Below are positions 1-8,002 of a stretch of DNA of 64,000 nucleotides, piece by piece. Position numbers and translations under genes: made by a program. Origin of the DNA: Actinomycetes bacterium. GTDB taxonomy: Bacteria; Actinomycetota; Thermoleophilia; RBG-16-64-13. The number at the start of each line of letters is the position of its first letter. The stretch's first letter is position 1. The stretch is from NCBI GenBank assembly GCA_024637035.1, contig JAGXFW010000008.1, positions 1 through 64,000 of the forward strand. The letters are read 5' to 3'. Below the pieces are notes generated by a model. It made no database searches, was not told the DNA's origin, and saw only the letters and a program-made list of their open reading frames with translations.

Positions 1-135
1 CCGCACTCGGGCCCACCGCACTCGGGCCCACCGCACGCGGGCCCACCGCACTCGGGCCCACCGCACTCGGGCCCACCGCACTCGGGCCCACCGCACTCGG
101 GCCCACCGCACTCGGGGCCACCGCACTCGGGGCCG
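1..135. repeat. 15-bp tandem repeat, nine copies, coding
   Basis: Nine head-to-tail copies of ccgcactcgggccca fill the left edge of the window. The third copy has one change (T to G at position 7), the eighth has one change near its end, and the ninth ends ggccg. The period is a multiple of three and is read in frame on the minus strand as GPSAV units. The array may continue to the left of the window. Confidence 0.97.
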
Positions 136-322
136 TGGCAGGCGACTCGCGAGCTTCCCTTCCAGCCCAGAGGGTGGGTCCGTATGCAGGAGCCCCGACG
201 GAATCGAGGGCGCCATTCAATAGGAGCACGGGAAAACCCGCCTCGGCGGCGGCGAGAGCGCACGCACAGCCGGACACCCCAGCCCCCACCACGACGACCC
301 TCGGGTTGGCCAGGGGGCTCAC
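1..322 (-). CDS. GidA/MnmG-like FAD-dependent protein, N-terminal fragment running off the left edge
   Basis: The minus-strand reading frame opens with GTG at 322, preceded by an AGGTG SD-like element. It encodes MSPLANPRVVVVGAGVSGC, a Rossmann strand with the dinucleotide-binding GxGxxG motif. The next part, VLLLNGALDSVGAPAYGP, resembles the second strand of the MnmG/GidA family (LLL...D.LG). Lying directly after mnmE fits an mnmG-family gene, since MnmE and MnmG jointly modify the tRNA wobble uridine. However, the family's usual catalytic part lies outside the window, so a general FAD oxidoreductase is possible. From about residue 63 the frame enters nine in-frame five-residue repeats (A/GPSAV, one GPRAV) that reach the window edge. 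A repeat is not expected at this place in MnmG. No stop codon interrupts the frame in the visible 107 codons. Confidence 0.62.
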   Translation of the reverse strand, partial: MSPLANPRVVVVGAGVSGCACALAAAEAGFPVLLLNGALDSVGAPAYGPTLWAGREARESPATAPSAVAPSAVGPSAVGPSAVGPSAVGPSAVGPRAVGPSAVGPSA

Positions 323-449
323 GAGACCGCACCTGGGGAGAGCCCCGTCCCTGGCAGTCTGGCGTCGGCGGCGACGGAGGAAACACCGGCCGCCGGAACA
401 ACAGCGTTCCTCGTCTCTACCCCCACATGATGTCCGCCGCTAATACCCA

Positions 450-1937
450 TCACTTGCCTATGCAAAAGCGACTGAAGATCTCGTCAAGAAGATCCGGCAC
501 CAGTTCTTCCCCCGTTATTCGGCCAAGAGATCGGACGGCCGAGCGCACATCCTCGGCTACGAGCTCCTCCGATCTTGCCGACGCCAAGCCTTCGGCCGCG
601 GATTCGAGAGCCGTCAGCGACTCCTCCACGAGCATGCGTTGGCGTTCCGTAGCCAACATCGGCTCGTCCAGATCTACACCATGATCGCCGGCGACCATCC
701 GCTCGATGGTCTCACGGAGTGACTCCAACCCTTGGCCGGTGAGGGCCGACACCGCTCGGACCCTCCAACGATCAGGTGGGGACCCCGTTGCATCCAGTAG
801 GGGCGCCAAGAGGGCGGACATATGCTCGTCGGCCGGAATCTGTTCCGCGGTCCCGAGGGCGAGATCCATCTTGTTGACCACGATGATCGCACGGCCGGGG
901 TCGATCCCAGCCAAGATCTCGCAGTCAACCGGGTCCGGAGCGGTGGACCCGTCGAACACGGCGAGTACAAGGTCCGCATCGCGCGATGCCTCTCTCGACC
1001 TCTCGATGCCGAGGCGTTCGACGATGTCGTCACTCGCCCGCAGACCTGCGGTGTCAACTAAGTGTAGCGGGATGCCCGCGATCTCCACGAGATCTTCCAC
1101 GGTATCCCGAGTGGTCCCTGGGAACTCGGATACGATGGCTCGCTCTCGCATGAGGAGGGCGTTGAGCAGAGAACTCTTCCCCACATTCGGACGGCCGATG
1201 ATCGCAGTGCGAACGCCCTGTTCGAGGGCTCGACCGAGGAGGGCCGTGCGCAGAAGGCCCTCGATCTCCTCCCCAGCCAGACGGAGTTGGGCGAGTACTG
1301 TGTCTCGGTCGAGTTCATCCAGATCCTCGTCCGAGAAGTCGATGCCGGCTTCCACCTGCGCGAGCGCCCCTACCAACTGCCCGCGGATCGCTACGATCCT
1401 GGTTGAGAGACCTCCCGCGAGCTGACGGACCGACGCACGCAGCGCACTCGCCGACCGGGCTCTCACGATCGCCGCGACGCTCTCGGCCTGCGCAAGGTCG
1501 ATCCGACCGTTCAGGTATGCACGCTTGGTGAACTCCCCCGGCTCGGCGGGACGGGCCCCGAGTCTGATCAGCGTCTGCAAGACGCCGCGCTGGGCGGCCG
1601 GACCTCCGTGGCAGTGCACCTCGACGACGTCCTCACGTGTGTAGGTGGCAGGAGCCTTAAGGAGGACTGCCAGCACCTCGTCCAGAACGACACCCGTGCT
1701 TGGCTCGACGGCATGCCCATATCGAAGATGGGCGGCTTCACCCGATTCGAGGCTGGGTCCGATCGCAGGACGGAAGACCGCGGAGCCAAGCGTCGGGGCG
1801 CCGGGCCCACTCATGCGGACTATCCCGATCGCCCCCACGCCGGCAGGCGTAGAGAGGGCGACTATCGTCTCCTGGTCAGCCGTCACGGGAGGTATGGAGG
1901 CGGCGGTGCCGCCGACTGGATATCGGAAGGGGGACAC
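450..1937 (-). CDS. mnmE: tRNA uridine-5-carboxymethylaminomethyl modification GTPase MnmE
   Basis: MnmE (TrmE) is a GTPase that works with MnmG to install the cmnm5/nm5 group on U34 of certain tRNAs. The 495-residue product has the N-terminal folate-binding TrmE domain (GVGAIGIVRMSGP near residue 35), a helical domain, and an inserted G domain with the P-loop GRPNVGKSS, a DTAG switch II and NKMD. It ends in the family's invariant C-terminal FCIGK with the catalytic cysteine. The start used is a GTG at 1937 with only a weak SD. The family usually begins close to the VTADQETIVAL stretch, so a GTG at 1886 is an alternative, giving 478 residues. It lies downstream of jag with a 188-bp gap. Confidence 0.95.
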   Translation of the reverse strand: MSPFRYPVGGTAASIPPVTADQETIVALSTPAGVGAIGIVRMSGPGAPTLGSAVFRPAIGPSLESGEAAHLRYGHAVEPSTGVVLDEVLAVLLKAPATYTREDVVEVHCHGGPAAQRGVLQTLIRLGARPAEPGEFTKRAYLNGRIDLAQAESVAAIVRARSASALRASVRQLAGGLSTRIVAIRGQLVGALAQVEAGIDFSDEDLDELDRDTVLAQLRLAGEEIEGLLRTALLGRALEQGVRTAIIGRPNVGKSSLLNALLMRERAIVSEFPGTTRDTVEDLVEIAGIPLHLVDTAGLRASDDIVERLGIERSREASRDADLVLAVFDGSTAPDPVDCEILAGIDPGRAIIVVNKMDLALGTAEQIPADEHMSALLAPLLDATGSPPDRWRVRAVSALTGQGLESLRETIERMVAGDHGVDLDEPMLATERQRMLVEESLTALESAAEGLASARSEELVAEDVRSAVRSLGRITGEELVPDLLDEIFSRFCIGK

Positions 1938-2125
1938 ACTACTCTACTCTCGCTGGAATGCACGTATGGGGTGGCACGAGCCCGCCCGGGCATACTTCCG
2001 CGCCGCCAGGTGTGGCGCGGGATTGAGATGATGCCAGAAACGCTTCACTTCGAAAAGTGGACCCGCACTGCGGTTCGGTGCGCCCCGACGTGAGGCGCAT
2101 GCCATGCGGATCCTCTAGGGTTCGG

Positions 2126-3070
2126 CTACCTCGAGCGAATCGGCGAGATCACGACCGAGCGGCTCGGTTCCCGGCCCTGGCTCTCCGTCGAGACATCTGT
2201 GCGCTCCTTGAGCGCCAGGTGGACTATCTTGCGCTCGGCAGGAGTCATGGGCTCCATCTCAACCGGGCGCCCGCGGCGCGTTGCCTCCTGAGCCTTGCCG
2301 AACGCCATCCGCTCGATACTCTGGCGACGGCGGTCCTTGTAGCCTTCAGCGTCGATTTCCACGCGTTTCCGAGTGCCGGGGCGAGGATAGAGTATTAGGC
2401 TGGCTAAGTATTCGACTGCGTCGATAGTCTGGCCACGACGGCCGATGAACACGCCGACGTCGTCACCGGCTATATCAGCCCGAACGACATCCACCTCCTC
2501 GACGATGCGCACCCGCGCATCGATCCCCAGGGCGTCGATCACGACGCCGAGGAACTCCCTCAGGCGTGCGGAGCCCGCAGCCGGGAAATCGGGCTCATCC
2601 CCATCCTCAAGCAGTTCGAAAGCGTCTTCGTCGTCGACGTCGTCGACATCGGCGCGATTGCCCCGGTTGTCGTCGTCTTCATCGTCGGCATAATCGTCGT
2701 CGGCGCGATTGCCGAACGGACCGTCTTCGTCGTCGGCCTCAGTCGCGGAATACTCAACGCGGGAGCCGGGGGCTACGGTGCCACCGGAGGCGGAGGTATC
2801 GGGTCCGGAGGTATCGAGTCCGGATGTGTCAAGTCCGGAGGCGTCGGTCACCAAGGTCACCTCGACGACCGCGTCTGAGCCGCCCACGCTGAGAAAGCCC
2901 TCCTCAGGCTGGGAGATCACCCGCACCTCGTACTGCTCTTCGCTCAACTCCCCTGGTGCGAAGTCAAGTTCCGCGAGGGCGCGACTTACCGCTATCTCGA
3001 CCGTCTGACCGTTAGCGCTTGCGGTTCTTCGCCGGCTGACTCTGCTGCTTCTTCTTTCGGGTGCCACCAC
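2126..3070 (-). CDS. khpB: Jag/KhpB RNA-binding protein (Jag_N-KH-R3H)
   Basis: KhpB (Jag, SpoIIIJ-associated) is an RNA-binding protein, a partner of KhpA and linked in Gram-positives to cell elongation and YidC. The 314-residue product has a Jag_N domain (TVEIAVSRALAELDF), a type II KH domain with VFIGRRGQTIDAVEYL, and a C-terminal R3H domain (EATRRGRPVEMEPMTPAERKIVH). Between Jag_N and KH is a long acidic, low-complexity linker (about residues 75-160) that begins with the repeat GLDTSGLDTSGPDTS. No in-frame start exists after the yidC stop, so translation must begin inside yidC. The GTG at 3070 is preceded by a perfect GGAGG five bases upstream and is preferred; GTGs at 3082 and 3067 are alternatives. 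Confidence 0.88.
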   Translation of the reverse strand: MVAPERRSSRVSRRRTASANGQTVEIAVSRALAELDFAPGELSEEQYEVRVISQPEEGFLSVGGSDAVVEVTLVTDASGLDTSGLDTSGPDTSASGGTVAPGSRVEYSATEADDEDGPFGNRADDDYADDEDDDNRGNRADVDDVDDEDAFELLEDGDEPDFPAAGSARLREFLGVVIDALGIDARVRIVEEVDVVRADIAGDDVGVFIGRRGQTIDAVEYLASLILYPRPGTRKRVEIDAEGYKDRRRQSIERMAFGKAQEATRRGRPVEMEPMTPAERKIVHLALKERTDVSTESQGREPSRSVVISPIRSR

Positions 3071-3776
3071 TGTCGCCTCCACTCACGACTACCACCGCCG
3101 GTTCCGGCAGCGGTACGACCTTGGTGATGATGAGCTGCTGCGCGATGGTCCACAGGTTGGATGTGAACCAGTAGATGAAGAGGCCCGCGGGCCACTTGCC
3201 TATGTACATGATGACGCCGATCGCCACGGGCATAGCCAGCATCATATTTCGCTGAGCCGAGTCCTTCTGCACCATCATCAACGAACTCACAAACTGACTC
3301 GCTACATAGAGGAGCAGCAACGGTAGATCGAACTCCACGATGCTGGACGCCACCCAACTCGGCGCCCAACTCCAATCCTGCATCCAGAGCCACTGGTTGT
3401 CGGTAGCAAAGTGCCCTCCCACGCCGCTCTCCGCCTGCAACATGTAGAAGAGGGCGAAGAAGACGGGCATCTGGAGGATGAGGGGCAGGCACGACCCGAA
3501 CGGGTTGACCTTGTTCTCCTTATAGAACTCCATCATCTTCTGATTCAGGAGTTGGCGATCGTCTTTGTGCTTCTCCTGCAGCGCCTTCATTTGCGGCTGC
3601 ACCGCCTGCAGCGCCCGCATGCTCTTGAACTGTTTCCAGGTGAGGGGGATCAGCACAATCCGCACGACCACGGTAAGCACGACGATAGACCAACCCCAGT
3701 TCAGGCCGAGGTTGTCGTGCGCGTAGGTCAGTATGGCAAGGAGGATCTGGATAAGGGGATCGAGGATGGCCGTCAT
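3012..3776 (-). CDS. yidC: Membrane protein insertase YidC
   Basis: YidC/Oxa1 inserts and folds membrane proteins, alone or with SecYEG. At 254 residues this is the short Gram-positive type without the large periplasmic domain. Visible are several membrane spans (ILLAILTYAHDN, WGWSIVVLTVVVRIVLIPL, ILQMPVFFALFYMLQ, MMLAMPVAIGVIMYIG), the cytoplasmic hairpin (QPQMKALQEKHKDDRQLLNQ) and the conserved arginine in VVVRIVLIPLTWKQ that lines the hydrophilic groove. The tail is basic (RKKKQQSQPAKNRKR). Unlike SpoIIIJ-type proteins, no lipobox is evident at the N-terminus. It overlaps yidD by 4 bases (ATGA). Confidence 0.95.
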   Translation of the reverse strand: MTAILDPLIQILLAILTYAHDNLGLNWGWSIVVLTVVVRIVLIPLTWKQFKSMRALQAVQPQMKALQEKHKDDRQLLNQKMMEFYKENKVNPFGSCLPLILQMPVFFALFYMLQAESGVGGHFATDNQWLWMQDWSWAPSWVASSIVEFDLPLLLLYVASQFVSSLMMVQKDSAQRNMMLAMPVAIGVIMYIGKWPAGLFIYWFTSNLWTIAQQLIITKVVPLPEPAVVVVSGGDSGGTRKKKQQSQPAKNRKR

Positions 3777-4087
3777 CGAGCCGAGACCTCATGGTCGTGG
3801 TTGTGCTCAGAGCATGTGGGCTGGTGGGACTCGAGCGACGGCGACGTTCGGAACAGGCCCTGTTTCTCCACAGGGTCGTAGCCGCCGTGGCTCCATGGAT
3901 TGCAGCGCATCACACGCCACGCGGCCAGAACCGTGCCGTGGGCGACCCCGTGCTCCCGCACCGCGTCGACCGCGTACTGCGAACACGACGGGTGGTACTT
4001 ACACGAGCGAGGCAGCGCCGGCGAAACGACGCGCTGATACGCGCGGATCGGCGCTACGAAGATGTCTCTTATGGTGGTGTTTCTCAT
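3773..4087 (-). CDS. yidD: Membrane protein insertion efficiency factor YidD
   Basis: YidD is a small, amphipathic, membrane-associated protein that helps YidC-dependent insertion. The family core is intact: IRAYQRVVSPALPRSCKYHPSCSQYAVDAV with its cysteines, then RVMRCNPWSHGGYDPV. A histidine-rich tail (HQPTCSEHNHDHE) follows that is not part of the usual family core. The gene is translationally coupled at both ends, overlapping rnpA and yidC by 4 bases each. The total length of 104 residues is slightly more than usual because of the tail. Confidence 0.95.
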   Translation of the reverse strand: MRNTTIRDIFVAPIRAYQRVVSPALPRSCKYHPSCSQYAVDAVREHGVAHGTVLAAWRVMRCNPWSHGGYDPVEKQGLFRTSPSLESHQPTCSEHNHDHEVSAR

Positions 4088-4485
4088 CGCGACTGTCGAG
4101 GCTCCTCACGTGGGGCAAGCAAAGAGGCTTTTCCGTACACTTCGGTCAACTTCTCCTCCAGCCCCGACAACCCACGCTCACCGAGCAGGTCCGGCAGCGG
4201 CTCTCGGGCGATCAGCACGAAGTCCAGATCCACCGGCACGCGGTGTTCGATAAGTCGGTAGGCCTCTCGTAGAGCCCGCTTCACGCGATTGCGCTCGACG
4301 GACGAGCCGATGCGCTTCGACACAGAGAAGCCCACACGGGAAGGCTCACCCTCCAGTGCGGGATCGTCACTCTCCGATCTACGGAAATAATAGAGAACCA
4401 GATACCGGTTCGCAACGGAGCGTCCGGCCCGGTACACCCGATCGAAGTCCTGCGACCGGGAGAGACGACTCTTCCGGCGGATCAT
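4084..4485 (-). CDS. rnpA: Ribonuclease P protein component
   Basis: RnpA is the protein subunit that helps the RNase P ribozyme bind and cleave the 5' leader of pre-tRNA. The signature RNR region is present (SVERNRVKRALREAYR), as is the N-terminal RLSRSQDFDRVYRAGRSVA. The 133-residue length is a little above the usual 110-125, owing to an acidic insert (ESDDPALEGEPS) and a C-terminal tail. The ATG start lies 8 bases after the rpmH stop, the conserved rpmH-rnpA arrangement. No RNase P RNA gene was seen in the window. Confidence 0.95.
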   Translation of the reverse strand: MIRRKSRLSRSQDFDRVYRAGRSVANRYLVLYYFRRSESDDPALEGEPSRVGFSVSKRIGSSVERNRVKRALREAYRLIEHRVPVDLDFVLIAREPLPDLLGERGLSGLEEKLTEVYGKASLLAPREEPRQSR

Positions 4486-4493
4486 CGCCCGGG

Positions 4494-4628
4494 TCAGACG
4501 GTTAGGCGCTTGCGACCCTTGTCGCGCCGACGCTTCAGGATCGCGCGGCCCGCTTTGGTGCTCATGCGCTCGCGGAAGCCGTGTGTCTTCTTCCTCTTGC
4601 GCTTGTTAGGCTGATACGTGCGTTTCAC
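4494..4628 (-). CDS. rpmH: 50S ribosomal protein L34
   Basis: This 44-residue, very basic protein is L34 of the large ribosomal subunit. It is recognisable along its whole length: [20 protein letters not shown], then [19 protein letters not shown]. The start is GTG at 4628, where L34 alignments begin. The terminal RLTV replaces the commoner short end. It is the first gene of the rpmH-rnpA-yidD-yidC-jag-mnmE block and diverges from the dnaA side of the origin. Confidence 0.96.
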   Translation of the reverse strand: MKRTYQPNKRKRKKTHGFRERMSTKAGRAILKRRRDKGRKRLTV

Positions 4629-4696
4629 TGCACCCCTATCCTTCCTTCAACGACATGAGCGGATCGATCGACCCGCGGTTCCCTCAAAGGGCGGGA

Positions 4697-4725
4697 AGTA
4701 TACAAGCGCACTTGATGCTAGTCAA
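4697..4725 (-). promoter_or_regulatory. Sigma-70-type promoter of the rpmH operon
   Basis: On the minus strand TTGACT (4725-4720) and TATACT (4702-4697) are separated by exactly 17 bp, five of six matches in each hexamer. Transcription would begin near 4690 and run into rpmH after a leader of about 60 bases. It is one of the clearest promoters in the window. Confidence 0.8.
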
Positions 4726-4789
4726 TCAGCCTGCCGGACCACACCTCCCGGCATGTGTCCTCTCGTGGCGGTGAATCCGGTCTGTGCAT

Positions 4790-5270
4790 GATGTGGACAA
4801 CGTCTCCCCCCGTTGCGGCAACAGCGGATAGTCCCCCTCGCAACCTGTGGAAGGAAGCATCGGCGGACGCTGTCAGTGGACCACCTCCCGCTTCACTTCG
4901 CGACACAAGCCCGCAAATTGCAGGATTCCTTATTTTTGTTCCAGGTTCGATGGGCCGCGTCCTGTCCTTCGCGTCATCCGCGATCACCCGCTCTCGACTC
5001 GAACGGGTGTCTGGCGACGGTCTTCAGCGGTCTTCGCTGACGACTTCCTGGAATGGTGTATCCCCAGAATCCCCAGAAACCGCTCATCGACCCCGACCTC
5101 TGTTTCACGTTCCGGTTCTTTGTCCACAGATGTGGAACCGCTTGTGTATAAGCCAGAGTCTTCCCTGCTCCTGGACATTTATCAGTTACGGTTCCATATG
5201 AAACACGGGTCGCATAGGCGGCTCTGAGCGGTCGCCGGAGCCCTGCTGAGATGCTCATACCTGTGGAAAG
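4790..5270. other. oriC: Left part of the origin region: DnaA-box cluster between rpmH and the ATPase gene
   Basis: The non-coding stretch between the rpmH promoter and 5350 holds DnaA-box-like 9-mers. These are TTGTCCACA on the minus strand at 4792-4800, TTGTCCACA on the plus strand at 5120-5128, TTATACACA (perfect) on the minus strand at 5143-5151, and CTTTCCACA (one mismatch) on the minus strand at 5262-5270. It contains AT-richer patches such as ccttatttttgttcc near 4928. No gene of credible composition lies here; the overlapping short open frames look random. Confidence 0.6.
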
Positions 5271-5350
5271 AGTGCTTTGCGCAAGCTAGAATGGTCTTCG
5301 TGTTTCGGAAGGTCTGATACATGCCGGTGCGCACGCCGCAAAGGGGATGA

Positions 5351-6121
5351 ATGGAAGCGGAAATCGAGAGCACCACGGGAGAGGCGGTGATCACCTCGAC
5401 CCCCGGCCTGCCGGCCGAACCGGCGCTGCTTGTGGCCTACTACGTGGGTGAGAGGACGCCGCCCCGGGTGTACCGGATACCGGGAGACGACCTCGCCGCA
5501 GTGCTACACGCGACCGCCGAGCTCATCGAGGAACACATCCGGACCGCCGGGAGTCGCATGCCCACACTCGCCGTGCGCGAGCTCGTAGACAACCTGTCGC
5601 ACGCGGGCACGGCCGGCGCCGTGGTCAGCCTTCTCGATGGCGGCGACACGCTCCGCGTCTCAGATCGGGGCGCGGGCATCCAGGACAAGGCGCGGGCTCG
5701 TCTTCATGGATTCACAACGGCGAGTGCAGACCTGCGCGAGGTGATCCGGGGGGTCGGGTCGGGACTGGGGCTTGCCGCGGCAACGCTCGAGGCGCTGGGC
5801 GGCACTCTCGAGATAGACGACAATCTCGGCGGAGGCACCGTGGTCACGGCCCACGTGCCTCGAATGCCCGAAGCCACTGCACCCTCCACGACGGAGGCTG
5901 TAGGGCCCACGATCTCGGACCGTCAGCTACGCGCTCTTCTGCTGATCGTCGAGCTCGGACCCGTTGGTCCCACCGCGATCGCTCGTGAACTCGGCATCTC
6001 GGCTTCCACATCGTATCGAGACCTGGTGACCCTCCAGGAGGCCGGATACGTCGATACCGGCGGAGACGGTCACCGGCGGGCGACCGATCAAGGTCTCGCA
6101 TACGTGCAGGCTGTACTATAG
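5351..6121 (+). CDS. GHKL-type ATPase domain fused to a winged-helix DNA-binding domain, unknown function
   Basis: The 256-residue soluble protein has a histidine-kinase-like ATP-binding domain at about residues 55-175, with N box VRELVDNLSHA, G1 box VSDRGAGIQ and G2 box GVGSGLGLAAA. A helix-turn-helix follows at about 190-256 (RQLRALLLIVELGPVGPTAIARELGISASTSYRDLVTLQEAGYVD), similar in layout to IclR/MarR winged helices. There is no HisKA dimerisation helix, phospho-acceptor histidine or membrane segment, so it is not an ordinary kinase. An ATP-dependent transcription or origin factor, or an anti-sigma-like kinase, is possible. The ATG is preceded by aaagggga. It sits within the origin region and is co-directional with dnaA, 75 bp upstream. 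Its function is unknown. Confidence 0.75.
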   Translation: MEAEIESTTGEAVITSTPGLPAEPALLVAYYVGERTPPRVYRIPGDDLAAVLHATAELIEEHIRTAGSRMPTLAVRELVDNLSHAGTAGAVVSLLDGGDTLRVSDRGAGIQDKARARLHGFTTASADLREVIRGVGSGLGLAAATLEALGGTLEIDDNLGGGTVVTAHVPRMPEATAPSTTEAVGPTISDRQLRALLLIVELGPVGPTAIARELGISASTSYRDLVTLQEAGYVDTGGDGHRRATDQGLAYVQAVL

Positions 6122-6122
6122 T

Positions 6123-6141
6123 TGCCCGATCATCATCGGGT
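6123..6141 (+). terminator. Small hairpin between the ATPase gene and dnaA
   Basis: Immediately after the ATPase stop codon, CCCGAT and ATCGGG form a six-pair stem around catc. There is no run of T, so it may be a weak terminator or only a structured spacer. No clear promoter or SD could be assigned in the 75-bp gap before dnaA. Confidence 0.3.
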
Positions 6142-6196
6142 GCTCGGACGCCGACCGCGCCTCGAGTATCGACCGGCTTTGGAGTAGCACCGCCAC

Positions 6197-7651
6197 ATGG
6201 ACAAGAAGAACACTGAGACGATCTGGACGGAGGCGCTCGCGGTCATCGCGACCCGCGTCAACGAGGGCACGTACCGGATCTGGTTCCAGTCGACGGTCGG
6301 CTTGGAGTTCACCGGCGACACGTTCATGGTGGGCGTCCCGTCCGAGTTCGCTAGAGACTGGGTCCACTCGCGCTTCCTCGATCTGATGAGCGAATCCGTG
6401 TCGACGGTGGTGGGCGGCACTGTCAAGTGCCGTGTCGCCGTGTCGGCCGACTTGGCCCGCAGACTCGACGAGGAACCATCGGTGGCGACTGCCCCGCCGC
6501 CGTCCACTGTGACGGGAGCCCGGCCACCGTCTTCCGCGGCGGCGGAGATAGAGCCCCGGTACCGCACATCGGCCCCACCGGCCATGCCGATCACGCCGCA
6601 CGTGGTGCAGCCTTCCACCGAAGAGCTGGGACTCAACGGGAAGTACACGTTCGAATCATTCGTCATCGGCCCGTCGAATCGCTTCGCCCACGCGGCGGCG
6701 CTGGCTACCGCTGAGACTCCGGGCAGCAAGTACAACCCGCTTTTCATCTACGGAGGTGTGGGTCTGGGTAAGACCCATCTGCTCCAAGCCATCGGCCACT
6801 ACGTGGTCAGACACGCGCCCCATCTACGGGTGAAGTTCGTGACTATCGAGGCCTTCACCAACGAGTTCATCAACTCGCTTCGAGACGACTCGATCGAGGG
6901 TTTCAAGCGGCGCTATCGCGACAATGACGTCCTTCTCATGGACGACATCCAATTCTTGGAGCACAAGGAGCAGACGCAAGAGGAGTTCTTCCACACGTTC
7001 AACTCACTCTACGACGCCGGCAAGCAGATCGTCGTCTCGAGCGATCGCCCCCCGAAAGCTCTTCAGACCCTGGAGGACCGCCTTGTTTCCAGGTTCGCCT
7101 GGGGTCTGACCACCGACGTGCAGGCGCCGGATCTCGAAACGCGCATCGCAATCCTGCGCAAGAAGGTGCTCACCGACGGTGTGCGCCTCGACGACGGAGA
7201 GGTGCTCACGCACATCGCGTCCCGTGTCCCCACGAACATCCGCGAGTTGGAGGGGTGCCTCACTCGGGTGGTGGCCTACGCGTCGTTCAACAATCGGCCC
7301 ATCAGTGTGGATCTCGCCCGGGAGGTGCTGAAGGACATCCCCGAGGTCTCCGGCACCAGGGTCACGGTCGATCTGATCCTGAACGCGGTTTCTGCCACAC
7401 TCGGGATATCGATAGCTGAGATCCGGGGCGATCGTCGCACCCGATCGGTAGTGCAGGCGCGGCATCTCGCCATGTACTTGGCGCGAGAACTCACGGACTC
7501 GAGTCTCCCGAAGATCGGCGAGAAGATCGGCGGCAGGGATCACACGACCGTGCTTCACGCCGTGGACAAGATCGGCTCACTGCTTCGTGAAGACCGCGAG
7601 ACATACAACCTCGTGCAGCAACTCACCACCAAGATCAAGAGCGCGCGATGA
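6197..7651 (+). CDS. dnaA: Chromosomal replication initiator protein DnaA
   Basis: DnaA is the AAA+ initiator that binds DnaA boxes and melts oriC. The 484-residue protein has domain I (DKKNTETIWTEALAVIATRV), a proline-rich domain II (about 90-140), and the AAA+ domain with Walker A YGGVGLGKTHL, Walker B VLLMDDIQF and a sensor I region (QIVVSSDRPPK). Domain IV carries the DNA-binding signature GGRDHTTVLHAVDKI. The ATG at 6197 gives a normal domain I. DnaA-box clusters flank the locus on both sides. Confidence 0.98.
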   Translation: MDKKNTETIWTEALAVIATRVNEGTYRIWFQSTVGLEFTGDTFMVGVPSEFARDWVHSRFLDLMSESVSTVVGGTVKCRVAVSADLARRLDEEPSVATAPPPSTVTGARPPSSAAAEIEPRYRTSAPPAMPITPHVVQPSTEELGLNGKYTFESFVIGPSNRFAHAAALATAETPGSKYNPLFIYGGVGLGKTHLLQAIGHYVVRHAPHLRVKFVTIEAFTNEFINSLRDDSIEGFKRRYRDNDVLLMDDIQFLEHKEQTQEEFFHTFNSLYDAGKQIVVSSDRPPKALQTLEDRLVSRFAWGLTTDVQAPDLETRIAILRKKVLTDGVRLDDGEVLTHIASRVPTNIRELEGCLTRVVAYASFNNRPISVDLAREVLKDIPEVSGTRVTVDLILNAVSATLGISIAEIRGDRRTRSVVQARHLAMYLARELTDSSLPKIGEKIGGRDHTTVLHAVDKIGSLLREDRETYNLVQQLTTKIKSAR

Positions 7652-8002
7652 CCAGTGCGACGAACACGGGGATGCTTGTGAAGTGCGGGAAGACCGCGTA
7701 TCGGTCCGGTTACCCACATTGGGGGACTCTAGGAAGGCGTACCGTGTGGAATAGGGGGAGAACCACCCTGCTTCCGCGCGGGGCCGACTCCGAAGCTCCT
7801 CACTATCCTCGTAGCTTCACCACCTTCGCCCACAGCCCCGTGCCGCCCACGGCCCAGGTGCGCGGCACTTGTCCACGGTTCCCACATGCCCGATGATTAT
7901 CACTCTATTCTTTAGTAAGAAGATAGGGAGCATAGTTCTCCAGAGCCACGGTGCCCATCAGCATCAGACCCCACCCGTCGACCCTTCCGTCGAGGAGAGC
8001 CC
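7652..8002. other. oriC: dnaA-dnaN intergenic region, likely unwinding part of the origin
   Basis: No gene is seen in these 351 bp. They hold DnaA-box-like sites: TTACCCACA at 7710-7718, TATTCCACA on the minus strand at 7745-7753, TTGTCCACG at 7869-7877 and GTTCCCACA at 7878-7886. Straight after the last pair comes a five-base GC stretch (tgccc), then the AT-rich gatgattatcactctattc and tttagtaagaagata. Boxes, GC spacer and trinucleotide-like AT-rich tract match the order of the Bacillus basal unwinding system with its DnaA-trio. The dnaN SD (gaggagag) ends the region. Confidence 0.6.

Noticed and set aside
1-135. Possible CRISPR array at the left edge
   Set aside because: Repeats are 15 bp, contiguous, without spacers, and in coding frame.
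2445-2892. Ser/Arg-rich open frames on the plus strand opposite jag
   Set aside because: They are antisense shadows of the acidic, GAC/GAC-rich jag linker.
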